Source: an uncultured Bacillota bacterium
GTDB taxonomy: Bacteria; Bacillota_I; Bacilli_A; Erysipelotrichales; Erysipelotrichaceae
DNA: 18,448 nt
Direction of reading: 5' to 3'
NCBI GenBank assembly: GCA_937919165.1
Contig: CALFPO010000083.1
Span: forward strand, 1-18,448
Both the position numbers and the translations under genes were made by a program. The notes under the pieces were generated by a model. It was not told the DNA's origin and did not search any database. It worked only from the letters and a program-made list of their open reading frames with translations. Below, one piece after another: positions 1-6,070 of the stretch (positions are counted from its first letter, which is position 1; each line of letters opens with the position of its first letter).

Positions 1-282
1 GTTGGTTTAATTCAACTTCCTTCTTATCAAAAGAAAATAGAACAAACTTGTAAAGAAAAGAATAAACCATATATGGTTGTAACTGAAATGTTGTATACGA
101 TGCAAAAGAATCCGGTTCCAACACGTGCAGAAGTCAGTGATATTTATCATGCGATTTATCATGGTGCTTCAAGTATTATGTTGACGGGTGAAACCGCAGC
201 TGGACAATATCCAGTAGAAGCGATGCGATATTTTGTGGAGTGTGCAAAAGTTGCTTTAAAAGATCGTGAAGAGATGAAATAG
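1..282 (+). CDS. pyk: Pyruvate kinase, 3' end only (5' end outside window)
   Basis: The last 93 codons of pyruvate kinase, the glycolytic enzyme that makes ATP and pyruvate from phosphoenolpyruvate and ADP in the cytoplasm. The reading frame is open from base 1. Visible family motifs are MQKNPVPTRAEVSD and IMLTGETAAGQYPVEA, which form the end of the TIM-barrel A domain. In the usual bacterial enzyme of about 470 residues more than 100 further residues (the C-terminal regulatory domain) follow GETAAGxYPxEA; here TAG comes about 24 residues later. So this is either a natural form without the C domain or a truncated gene. The region is AT-rich (about 27% GC in the first 60 bases), unlike the genes further right. 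Identity is certain; whether the short form is functional is inference. Confidence 0.93.
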   Translation, partial: VGLIQLPSYQKKIEQTCKEKNKPYMVVTEMLYTMQKNPVPTRAEVSDIYHAIYHGASSIMLTGETAAGQYPVEAMRYFVECAKVALKDREEMK

Positions 283-314
283 TCTCTTCTTTTATTAATT
301 ATAAGGAGGGTATT

Positions 315-845
315 ATGATGACAGAATTTCAAATCGCATTATGTGCATTGTTTTCTATTGAAAGTATTGGCATACTATTGATTTTTGTTGGATTTCTTGT
401 TGGATGGATTACTAAAAGAAGAAGTGAATCTTGTACTATGCAAACAAATGGAACAGTCACAAGATATCTCTTCATGGGTGGTGGGAATATGTCACCAGTT
501 GTGGAATATCAAGTAGATGGAATAATCTATACGACAAGAAAGAAGTACAACGCGATTAAAAGTGTAAGTATTACAGGATTACCGAATACTATTCAAGCTG
601 ATGTTTGGGAAGATGATAAAGGATACTTATGCATAAAAAGAGGATCATTTGTGAATTATAAAGATATTGCCAGCCAACTATGGCCATTGGGTCATCAAAT
701 GAGAGTTTACTATAATCCAGATCGTCCAAAGATAAATTATGTAGAACGTCCCATCACGAATCGATTCATTACGATTATATATGTGATTGCAGGATGTGCT
801 TGTATAGGAGTAGGGATTTTAACATTCTTTTTAATACAATTATAA
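315..845 (+). CDS. DUF3592-like membrane protein
   Basis: A 176-residue protein of unknown function. A hydrophobic helix lies at about residues 8-33, followed by a basic stop-transfer patch (TKRR). A soluble domain of about 110 residues and a second helix at about 150-174 follow. The soluble part has the DUF3592-like pattern VVEYQVDGIIY ... GHQMRVYYNPDRP, so the domain probably sits between two membrane anchors. A strong ribosome site (AAGGAGG at about 303-309) precedes two adjacent ATG codons at 315 and 318; either could start. It lies 32 bases after pyruvate kinase and may be co-transcribed with it. A terminator hairpin begins inside its stop codon. Like pyk it is AT-rich (about 28% GC at 601-660). 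Family assignment is moderately sure; no function is known to me. Confidence 0.8.
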   Translation: MMTEFQIALCALFSIESIGILLIFVGFLVGWITKRRSESCTMQTNGTVTRYLFMGGGNMSPVVEYQVDGIIYTTRKKYNAIKSVSITGLPNTIQADVWEDDKGYLCIKRGSFVNYKDIASQLWPLGHQMRVYYNPDRPKINYVERPITNRFITIIYVIAGCACIGVGILTFFLIQL

Positions 846-871
846 ATATAGGGAACACCTATATTTTTTTT
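844..871 (+). terminator. Rho-independent terminator after the DUF3592-like gene
   Basis: A perfect 9-bp stem (844-852 with 858-866) with a 5-base loop is followed by a T run to 871. The stem starts in the TAA stop codon of the preceding gene. Confidence 0.8.
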
Positions 872-876
872 GACAT

Positions 877-903
877 AAAAAAAATCAATCCTTTCGGATT
901 GAT
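877..903 (-). terminator. Rho-independent terminator of the tRNA operon
   Basis: On the minus strand an 8-bp stem (ATCAATCC with GGATTGAT) and 4-base loop at 884-903 are followed by at least seven T residues (877-883). It lies 10 bases beyond the CCA end of tRNA-Gly. Confidence 0.85.
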
Positions 904-913
904 AAATGTCTAA

Positions 914-987
914 TGGAGCAGGTGATGAGAATCGAACTCACGTAGTCAGCTTGGAAGGCTGAAGTTCTACCATTGAACTACACCTGC
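914..987 (-). tRNA. tRNA-Gly (anticodon TCC)
   Basis: A 74-base cloverleaf on the minus strand. The acceptor stem GCAGGTG pairs with CACCTGC, the anticodon loop CTTCCAA gives anticodon TCC, the T-arm has GTTCGATTC and CCA is encoded. It is the last gene of the Tyr-Gln-Lys-Gly tRNA operon. Confidence 0.96.
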
Positions 988-1000
988 AAGACCGTATAAG

Positions 1001-1076
1001 TGGTGACTCGGCCGGGAATCGAACCCGGGACCCTCTGATTAAAAGTCAGATGCTCTACCGCCTGAGCTACCGAGTC
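1001..1076 (-). tRNA. tRNA-Lys (anticodon TTT)
   Basis: A 76-base cloverleaf on the minus strand. The acceptor stem GACTCGG pairs with CCGAGTC, the anticodon loop CTTTTAA gives TTT, the T-loop is GGTTCGATTCC and CCA is encoded. It is the third gene of the tRNA operon. Confidence 0.97.
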
Positions 1077-1087
1077 AGTTTTTAGAC

Positions 1088-1163
1088 TGGCTGGGATGGA
1101 TGGGATCGAACCATCGAAATGACAGAGTCAAAGTCTGTTGCCTTACCACTTGGCTACATCCCA
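1088..1163 (-). tRNA. tRNA-Gln (anticodon TTG)
   Basis: A 76-base cloverleaf on the minus strand. The acceptor stem TGGGATG pairs with CATCCCA, the anticodon loop CTTTGAC gives TTG, and discriminator G is followed by encoded CCA. It is the second gene of the tRNA operon. Confidence 0.96.
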
Positions 1164-1166
1164 AAG

Positions 1167-1251
1167 TGGTGGAGAGGGGCAGATTCGAACTGTCGAACTC
1201 GTAGAGAGCTGATTTACAGTCAGCCGCGTTTAGCCACTTCGCTACCTCTCC
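1167..1251 (-). tRNA. tRNA-Tyr (anticodon GTA), long variable arm
   Basis: An 85-base class II tRNA on the minus strand. The acceptor stem GGAGAGG pairs with CCTCTCC, the anticodon loop CTGTAAA gives GTA, a long variable arm is present and CCA is encoded. It is the first gene of the operon, 3 bases from tRNA-Gln. Confidence 0.96.
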
Positions 1252-1292
1252 ACAGACTATTTGAACATTCATCGTCCAATGAATGCTCTAAA

Positions 1293-1321
1293 ATAGTATC
1301 ATAATTTAAGACATTGTGCAA
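1293..1321 (-). promoter_or_regulatory. Promoter of the tRNA operon
   Basis: On the minus strand, -35 TTGCAC (1316-1321) and -10 TACTAT (1293-1298) are separated by exactly 17 bases, with an extended -10 TG. It lies about 42 bases upstream of tRNA-Tyr. A 7-bp hairpin (CATTCAT/ATGAATG, 1266-1285) lies in the predicted leader. Confidence 0.75.
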
Positions 1322-1340
1322 GAGTGTTAGAATTAAAAGA

Positions 1341-2078
1341 ATGGAAAAGAATGACGGTTTGATTAAGATAAGCGAAAGGCTATATTTTTTGCCTTTTGAG
1401 GAAAATGCAGATAGACCAAATCTGTATTATGTATTGGGCGATGACTATTCTATAGCGATCGATGCTGGCAACAGCAAGGCCCATGTGATGAAGTTCTATG
1501 AGGCTCTTAAGAAGAATGATCTTCCCCTACCTAGATATACGATTCTTTCTCATTGGCATTGGGATCACACCTTTGGGCTTAAATACATAAATGGACAATC
1601 GATGTCTTCCAGGTTAACTCATGATAAGCTTCTGGAAGTAGGAAAGTGGGAATGGACCATTGAAGAGATGAAAAAAAGAGAAGATAGCGGTGAAGACATC
1701 GCTTTCTGCAATGACTGCATTCTGATTGAATACAAAGACCTTAACGAGATTGAGGTAGAAACTAGCGATATTGTGATCGATAGCGATACAAAGCTTGATC
1801 TGGGTGGCATTTCGTTGACGCTGATGCCCAGAACATCAACCCATAGCGATGATTCGCTGTTTGTGCATATTCCTGATGAAGAGGCTCTGATTGTGGCTGA
1901 TGCCGATTGCGAGGACTTCTACAATGGCGCTGTATATGACAAGAAGAAGCTTGAGGATATGATTGCCTTCTTTGATGGCATAGACTATCGTTGGCACTAT
2001 CTTGGACATGCCTTCAGAGAAAGCAAGCAAGAGGCAATCGATAGACTAAAGAATGAATTGATTAATTGCTTATATTAG
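1341..2078 (+). CDS. Metallo-beta-lactamase-fold hydrolase
   Basis: A 245-residue soluble protein of the metallo-beta-lactamase superfamily, which uses one or two metal ions to hydrolyse thioesters, phosphodiesters, lactams and similar bonds. The signature is H71-W-H73-W-D75-H76 (SHWHWDHTFG). Candidate further ligands are H168 (TSTHSDD), D187/D189 (IVADADCED) and H223 (LGHAF). The order and spacing fit the superfamily, but the substrate cannot be read from the sequence. A TTG at 1314 is in frame upstream but falls within the tRNA promoter and has no ribosome site. The ATG at 1341 is preferred, though its own ribosome site is weak (AAAAGA). It diverges from the tRNA operon and stands alone. 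Its base composition is intermediate between the AT-rich left edge and the right part. Confidence 0.85.
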   Translation: MEKNDGLIKISERLYFLPFEENADRPNLYYVLGDDYSIAIDAGNSKAHVMKFYEALKKNDLPLPRYTILSHWHWDHTFGLKYINGQSMSSRLTHDKLLEVGKWEWTIEEMKKREDSGEDIAFCNDCILIEYKDLNEIEVETSDIVIDSDTKLDLGGISLTLMPRTSTHSDDSLFVHIPDEEALIVADADCEDFYNGAVYDKKKLEDMIAFFDGIDYRWHYLGHAFRESKQEAIDRLKNELINCLY

Positions 2079-2112
2079 TTGGGCTTCAGTTTATATAGGA
2101 CAAGAAAAAAAC

Positions 2113-2149
2113 AGATATGTTGAAAAAACGACATATCTTTTCATATATG
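2113..2149 (+). promoter_or_regulatory. Inverted repeat: hydrolase terminator and/or toxin-antitoxin operator-promoter
   Basis: AGATATGT (2113-2120) and ACATATCT (2131-2138) form an 8-bp inverted repeat followed by a short T run, which would suit a terminator. The spacer holds TTGAAA (2120-2125), which sits 18 bases before TATATG (2144-2149), a plausible promoter for the antitoxin. RelB/DinJ antitoxins commonly repress their own operon by binding such repeats, so an operator is equally possible. Confidence 0.45.
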
Positions 2150-2199
2150 GTTTATGGATGTATCGCAAATGTGATACAAAATATGCGAGGCAAATGAGC

Positions 2200-2520
2200 A
2201 TGCCAAAAACAGAGACAGTACACACAAGAGTATCACCAGATATCAAGAATAAAGCTGATGAGATTTATAGAACATTGGGATTAACTGCCAGCCAAGCAAT
2301 AATGATATTTTTGGTGGCATCCGTCAATTGTGAAGGCTTGCCTTTTGATTTGAAGTTGGGGAATGAAGTGGATAAAAACTTTGATTTTGCGAAATCCATT
2401 GTCACTGTTGACGGCATTGAGCCTTCCAAAGATGCTGAAAAGATAATGAAACTCTATTCGAATGGGGATATTGATTATGAGACAGCGCAATTCGCCATTG
2501 AAAGGATATATACCAAGTAA
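2200..2520 (+). CDS. RelB/DinJ-family antitoxin
   Basis: A 106-residue antitoxin with an N-terminal ribbon-helix-helix DNA-binding part. KTETVHTRVSPDIK is the beta strand, and KADEIYRTLGLTASQAI with the following helix leads to the family hallmark GLPFDLK. The remaining 55 residues would be the toxin-binding tail. Such antitoxins neutralise a partner toxin and repress their own operon. The start at 2200 is chosen because GAGG at 2187-2190 lies 9 bases upstream and the product then begins MPKTETV as family members do; ATG 2194 and 2158 are in-frame alternatives. The stop TAA overlaps the ATG of the Fic gene by one base (TAATG), so the two were translationally coupled. RelB/DinJ proteins usually pair with RelE/YafQ-type toxins; a Fic/DOC partner is a less common combination. 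The frame is intact although the toxin is broken. Confidence 0.85.
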   Translation: MPKTETVHTRVSPDIKNKADEIYRTLGLTASQAIMIFLVASVNCEGLPFDLKLGNEVDKNFDFAKSIVTVDGIEPSKDAEKIMKLYSNGDIDYETAQFAIERIYTK

Positions 2521-3241
2521 TGAATGATCCCTACGTATATAAAGACACATCTGTATTGATTGATAATTTAAATATAAAAGATGAATAGCAATTGAGCAGG
2601 GCTGAAAGCGATTTTGCCATTATTGCGATTGAAAAAATGAAGAATAGCAATTTTTCTTTTGATTCTATTTATGATTGCCTGACTATTCATAAAGAACTGT
2701 TCTCTAGATTATATAGCTGGGCAGGACAATTAAGGACAATCAATATATATAAAGGAGAAAATTATTAGAAGGCAGATCTATCGATTATGTATTTGCTGAT
2801 TATTTGCAAAATGCTCTAGATGAATTGCGAAAAGAATTCATCATGATAGATTGGAATAAACTTAATGATAAAGATAAAATTGAAAAGATTTGCTATTTAG
2901 TTTCGGAATTCTGACATATTCATCCATTTAGGGAAGGAAACACCAGAACAACAGCCATGATGCTGTATTTCTTAATCAGGAAAGTCAGTTTGCATATCAA
3001 TACAGTATTTCTATCGAAAAATTCCAAGTACTTCAGAAATGCTTTGATGTTGCCATCTTTATATAGTTCATCAAGGCCAGAATATCTATTAGGCATTGTT
3101 TCTGACTGTGTAACCTTAAAGAATATCAATAAAAACAAGCATGAAACGATTGATGGCATGGAAGTCGAAAAATACAAATATAACAATCATACCTTAAAGA
3201 AAATCGAAACAATTAACGAAGTTAAAGATTGGAAGAAATAA
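2520..3241 (+). pseudogene. Fic/DOC-family toxin, degraded
   Basis: Joined across frames, this reads as a Fic protein, a family that transfers AMP or other phosphate-containing groups to target proteins. It begins MNDPYVYKDTSVLIDNL at an ATG overlapping the antitoxin stop. The family segment TIHKELFSRLYSWAGQLRT follows, and then the active-site motif HPFREGNTR at about 2921-2947. Three lesions are visible: TAG at 2586, a one-base shift near 2763-2766 (followed by TAG in the old frame), and TGA at 2912 just before HIHPFREGN, where Trp (TGG) would fit. The last open segment from 2957 encodes 94 residues. The active-site motif itself is unmutated, so the decay looks recent. TGA is a normal stop elsewhere in the window, so recoding is unlikely. 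The region is AT-rich (32-38% in sampled lines), consistent with transfer. Confidence 0.85.
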
Positions 3242-3307
3242 GCTGTTCTTCAGATAATAATATTTAGACAAGAAAAGAAACTTTAGTAAGAACGCATTTC
3301 TTCAGCG

Positions 3308-3338
3308 AAGGAGTGTAGAAGGCATCAGCCTCCTTTTT
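3308..3338 (+). terminator. Weak possible terminator after the Fic pseudogene
   Basis: AAGGAG (3308-3313) can pair with CTCCTT (3330-3335), with a small inner GC pairing and a large bulge, followed by T residues. The structure is imperfect. The rest of 3242-3365 shows nothing I recognise. Confidence 0.3.
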
Positions 3339-3365
3339 CTTGGATAACAATGCCAAGCTATGATG

Positions 3366-3371
3366 TATAAT
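3366..3371 (+). promoter_or_regulatory. -10 box (TATAAT) 7 bases before scpA
   Basis: A perfect TATAAT ends 7 bases before the scpA ATG at 3379, placing the expected transcription start at or next to the start codon. No Shine-Dalgarno sequence lies between. The -35 is poor (TTGGAT, spacer about 20). Confidence 0.5.
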
Positions 3372-3378
3372 TGGTTAT

Positions 3379-4113
3379 ATGGGTTTTGAAGTCGAGACAC
3401 TAAAGTTTGAAGGTCCATTGGACCTGATGCTGCATCTTATCCACGAACAGCAGCTGGATATTTTTGATCTGGATATGGAGGTCCTTACTGACCAGTATAT
3501 TGCCTATATCCATGCGATGGAGCAGCTAGAGCTTGAAGTGGAGAGCGAATATCTTGTGGAACTTGCGACACTCATCGAATACAAGTCTAAGAAGCTTCTG
3601 CCTAAGAAGAGCGATGAGGCTGATGATGACTTCGAGGATCCTAAGGATAGACTTGTCAGAAGGCTGCTGGAATACCAGAAATACAAGGAAGTATCAAAGA
3701 CTCTGTATGATTCCTATCTCGATAGGCAAGACCAGCTGTCGAAGCCTGTATCTTTCAATGAGATAGTCAAGTACAGCGACAATGTCGAGCAGGAGAAGCT
3801 TGAAGGCGATCCATACGATCTGCTCAAGGCCATGAATAAGGTCCTAAGAAGGCTTCAGCTTTCTAGACCTCTTGACATCAAATATACCCAGAAGGAACTC
3901 TCGCCTGAAGATCGCATTCTGCAGATCAAGGCAAGACTGAAGGAACTTCCGGAGACATTCAGCTTCGATACCTTGATCGATGACTGCGATGACATCCATG
4001 AATATATCGTCACATTCTTGGCAATACTGGATATGGCCAAGGACCACTATCTGGTTTTCACGGTAGATGGAAACGACAACATCTGGTTTAGAAGGGGCAC
4101 AAATCATGATTAG
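3379..4113 (+). CDS. scpA: Segregation and condensation protein A
   Basis: A 244-residue kleisin subunit of the bacterial SMC-ScpAB condensin, which organises and segregates the chromosome. The N-terminus has the ScpA signature FEGPLDLMLHLI (residues 9-20) followed by IFDLDM. This is the domain that contacts the SMC neck. LVELATLIEYKSKKLLP follows, then an acidic linker (DEADDDFEDPKDR), and a C-terminal winged-helix region that contacts SMC ATPase heads. Length is normal for the family. The only reasonable start is ATG 3379, which lacks a ribosome site and lies just downstream of TATAAT, suggesting a leaderless message. scpB begins inside its end (ATGATTAG overlap), the usual scpA-scpB operon. 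Confidence 0.97.
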   Translation: MGFEVETLKFEGPLDLMLHLIHEQQLDIFDLDMEVLTDQYIAYIHAMEQLELEVESEYLVELATLIEYKSKKLLPKKSDEADDDFEDPKDRLVRRLLEYQKYKEVSKTLYDSYLDRQDQLSKPVSFNEIVKYSDNVEQEKLEGDPYDLLKAMNKVLRRLQLSRPLDIKYTQKELSPEDRILQIKARLKELPETFSFDTLIDDCDDIHEYIVTFLAILDMAKDHYLVFTVDGNDNIWFRRGTNHD

Positions 4114-4765
4114 TACATATGTAACTGGCCGAGAGATGACCAGAGAAGAGAAAGAATGCTGGTTCAATACTGAAAGTCTATGCAAGAGAGTTGAGGTACT
4201 GAAGAAGGAGACTGTTGAACAGCCTGGCAATATCGAAGCGATAGTTGAGGGCTTGCTTTATATCGTTGGCGAAGATGGAGCCAAGGTTGAACAGTTGGCT
4301 ATGGCCATCGAGCGTTCGATCGAAGATACCAAGATCATCCTGACCAATATCCAGCACAAATATGCATCTGAACTATACGGCATTGAGCTTGTCGGCTATG
4401 GTTCGGTATACAAGTTCGTCACCAAGAAGGGCATCTATCCATATGCCCAGGAACTTTTCGGCGCATCAAAGCCAAACACTTTGTCACAGGCCGCCATCGA
4501 GACCTTGGCGATCATTGCCTATAAGCAGCCAATCACCAGAGTCGAGATAGAAGAACTCAGAGGCGTAGGGGCTGAAGTGATGCTCAGGAAGCTGCAGGCT
4601 AGAAATCTCATCAGGGAAGCAGGAAGATCGGATGCTCCAGGTCGTCCTATCCTCTACGAAGTTACAGAGGAATTCATGGATTCATTCAAGCTCTATACCT
4701 TGAATGAACTTCCAGATCTGCCAGAATATTCAAAGGACGACGACAATGAAAACCTGTTTGAATAA
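4106..4765 (+). CDS. scpB: Segregation and condensation protein B
   Basis: A 219-residue ScpB, the winged-helix protein that dimerises and binds ScpA in the SMC condensin. The core begins at IEAIVEGLLYIVGEDGA (about residue 43) and includes LSQAAIETLAIIAYKQPITR and the conserved VEIEELRGVG and GRPILYEVTEEF. Start 4106 is chosen because GAAGGGG lies 7 bases upstream and the ATG overlaps the scpA stop. This gives roughly 40 residues before the usual beginning of the domain, including two cysteines; a later ATG at 4136 has a poorer ribosome site. The upstream in-frame ATG at 4067 lies well inside scpA. The tail is acidic (SKDDDNENLFE). The next gene starts 20 bases before this one ends. Confidence 0.95.
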   Translation: MISTYVTGREMTREEKECWFNTESLCKRVEVLKKETVEQPGNIEAIVEGLLYIVGEDGAKVEQLAMAIERSIEDTKIILTNIQHKYASELYGIELVGYGSVYKFVTKKGIYPYAQELFGASKPNTLSQAAIETLAIIAYKQPITRVEIEELRGVGAEVMLRKLQARNLIREAGRSDAPGRPILYEVTEEFMDSFKLYTLNELPDLPEYSKDDDNENLFE

Positions 4766-5579
4766 GCCGAAGCTGATTGTGTGCGACATCGATGGCACGC
4801 TTGCCAAGACCGGCAGCATCATGCCATCTGAATATACAGTATCCATTCTCGAGAAGCTGCATAGCCAGAATATCCTTTTTGGTGTAGCTTCAGGAAGAGA
4901 CGTCTATCAGCTCAGAGATCTTAAGGATGAATGGCCTTTGTCTTTTGACTATGATATGATCATTGCGCTAAATGGTTCGGAATACTATGACCTGGCTCAT
5001 GATAGGCACGTGAAGTCATATACATTGAAGAAAGACGACATAAGGGATATCGTCACGCTGATGGTCGATAGGTTTCCTGATATCAATGTCTCGATATATC
5101 GTGATGGACTAAGACTAATCCGTTTCGTCGACAAGATGGCTCTCCATTCCAAGAAGGCCACCAATATGGATAACCGTATGGTGAAGGATCTTTCAGAATT
5201 CTGGGAAGATGACTGCACCAAGGTCATGTTCAGGGTTGATGAAGAGATGATGCATAGGATTGAACCGTATTGCAAGGAGATATCAAATGACCGTTTCCGT
5301 TGTATGAAGACTCAGACCACCATGATGGAGTTCGTCAATGCCAATGCCAACAAGGGCAATTCCTTAAGGAATTTCTGTGAAGAGAATGGAATTGACCTCA
5401 AGGATGTAGCTGCCTTTGGCGATATGGACAACGACAACGAGCTGCTGGATGCCGCTGGACTTGGCGTATGTATGTGCAACGGTTCCGAAGACACAAAAAA
5501 ACATGCGGATGCCTTGACCGATTATCCTAACGATGAGGATGGCTGCGCACGTTTCATTGAAGATTATCTATTGGATTGA
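4746..5579 (+). CDS. Cof-type HAD-superfamily phosphatase
   Basis: A 277-residue cytoplasmic hydrolase of the haloacid dehalogenase superfamily, Cof/YidA-like subgroup. These Mg-dependent phosphatases act on sugar phosphates, FMN, PLP and similar small molecules. Motif I is IVCDIDGTLAK with nucleophile D13 and acid D15, motif II is VASGRD, and motif IV is AFGDMDNDNELL, where aspartates bind magnesium. The long middle segment is the Cof-type cap. The start ATG 4746 lies inside scpB, with AAAGGA at 4732-4737 as ribosome site, and implies translational coupling to scpA-scpB. A frame extension to 4704 is possible but would lie deeper in scpB without support. The 3' end overlaps the converging DUF523 gene by 12 bases. 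Substrate is unknown. Confidence 0.9.
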   Translation: MKTCLNKPKLIVCDIDGTLAKTGSIMPSEYTVSILEKLHSQNILFGVASGRDVYQLRDLKDEWPLSFDYDMIIALNGSEYYDLAHDRHVKSYTLKKDDIRDIVTLMVDRFPDINVSIYRDGLRLIRFVDKMALHSKKATNMDNRMVKDLSEFWEDDCTKVMFRVDEEMMHRIEPYCKEISNDRFRCMKTQTTMMEFVNANANKGNSLRNFCEENGIDLKDVAAFGDMDNDNELLDAAGLGVCMCNGSEDTKKHADALTDYPNDEDGCARFIEDYLLD

Positions 5580-6005
5580 ACTATTGATATCATCAAGATC
5601 TTCCTCTGTGAAGATCTTTATTTTATGTTCAAGACAGAGCCTTGCGAAGATGCCGTTGCCATCTACGAGCTTTCCTGAAAAGCTTCCATCATAGATTTTT
5701 CCATAGCCGCAGCTTGGCGACTTGCTTTTGAGCACCACAAAATCGCAGTCCTCAATTATCTTCAATGATGCTTCTGCGCCTTTGACAAAGATATCTGTTA
5801 CATCATTGTTTTCTGAGGATATGACCTTATCTAGAGCAATTTCGCAGGGATCATGGGGAACAGAGAAACCGCCTGCCACTTCAGGACAGATGGCAATGAC
5901 TTCCTGCCCCTCAAGCAGCTTCAGAAGCTCTTCATTTTTCTTGCTGGTGCCATCATAGCGGACATTATGTCCAAGTAGGCACGCGGATACGCCAATCTTC
6001 TTCAT
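5568..6005 (-). CDS. DUF523-family protein
   Basis: A 145-residue protein of the conserved DUF523 family, whose role is not established to my knowledge. Family hallmarks are all present: VSACLLGHNVRYDGTSK near the N-terminus, ICPEVAGG around residue 40, the stretch LKSKSPSCGYGKIYDGSFSG, and a C-terminal FTEEDL. The conserved cysteines in SACLLG, CPEV and SPSCG suggest metal or cluster binding or thiol chemistry; that is inference. It is divergent from the Mrp gene and convergent with the HAD gene, overlapping the latter by 12 bases with no visible terminator between. TATAAT ends 6 bases before its ATG and no ribosome site is seen, so it probably has a leaderless message. Confidence 0.9.
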   Translation of the reverse strand: MKKIGVSACLLGHNVRYDGTSKKNEELLKLLEGQEVIAICPEVAGGFSVPHDPCEIALDKVISSENNDVTDIFVKGAEASLKIIEDCDFVVLKSKSPSCGYGKIYDGSFSGKLVDGNGIFARLCLEHKIKIFTEEDLDDINSSIQ

Positions 6006-6017
6006 AACTTGATTATA
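6006..6017 (-). promoter_or_regulatory. -10 box 6 bases before the DUF523 gene
   Basis: On the minus strand TATAAT (6012-6017) is followed by CAAGTT and then the ATG at 6005. No Shine-Dalgarno sequence fits in this space. No good -35 is visible. Confidence 0.5.
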
Positions 6018-6042
6018 TACTAAGGCCTTTGGCTAAGGGACA

Positions 6043-6062
6043 TGTTATAATAGGCAAGGAGG
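6043..6062 (+). promoter_or_regulatory. Extended -10 promoter and ribosome site of the Mrp gene
   Basis: TGTTATAAT (6043-6051) is an extended -10. The expected transcription start falls near 6058, so AAGGAGG (6056-6062) would sit at the very 5' end of the mRNA, 8 bases before ATG 6071. This decides the start over the ATG at 6029. Confidence 0.6.
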
Positions 6063-6070
6063 TAGATAGT

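Noticed and set aside
1075..1304. Short open frames on both strands over the tRNA genes
   Set aside because: They coincide with tRNA-Gln and tRNA-Tyr; the frames are by-products of tRNA sequence.
2586..2914. Stop-codon readthrough or recoding (TGA as Trp, TAG as an amino acid) in the Fic gene
   Set aside because: TGA and TAG end several intact genes in the window, and there is also a frameshift, so a pseudogene explains it better.
3242..3365. Possible small RNA between the Fic pseudogene and scpA
   Set aside because: No promoter plus strong terminator pair or conserved structure can be recognised, only a weak hairpin.
6020..6038. Repeated CTAAGG around CCTTTGG between the DUF523 and mrp genes
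   Set aside because: Only 6-base direct repeats in a divergent promoter gap; too short to call an operator without comparison.
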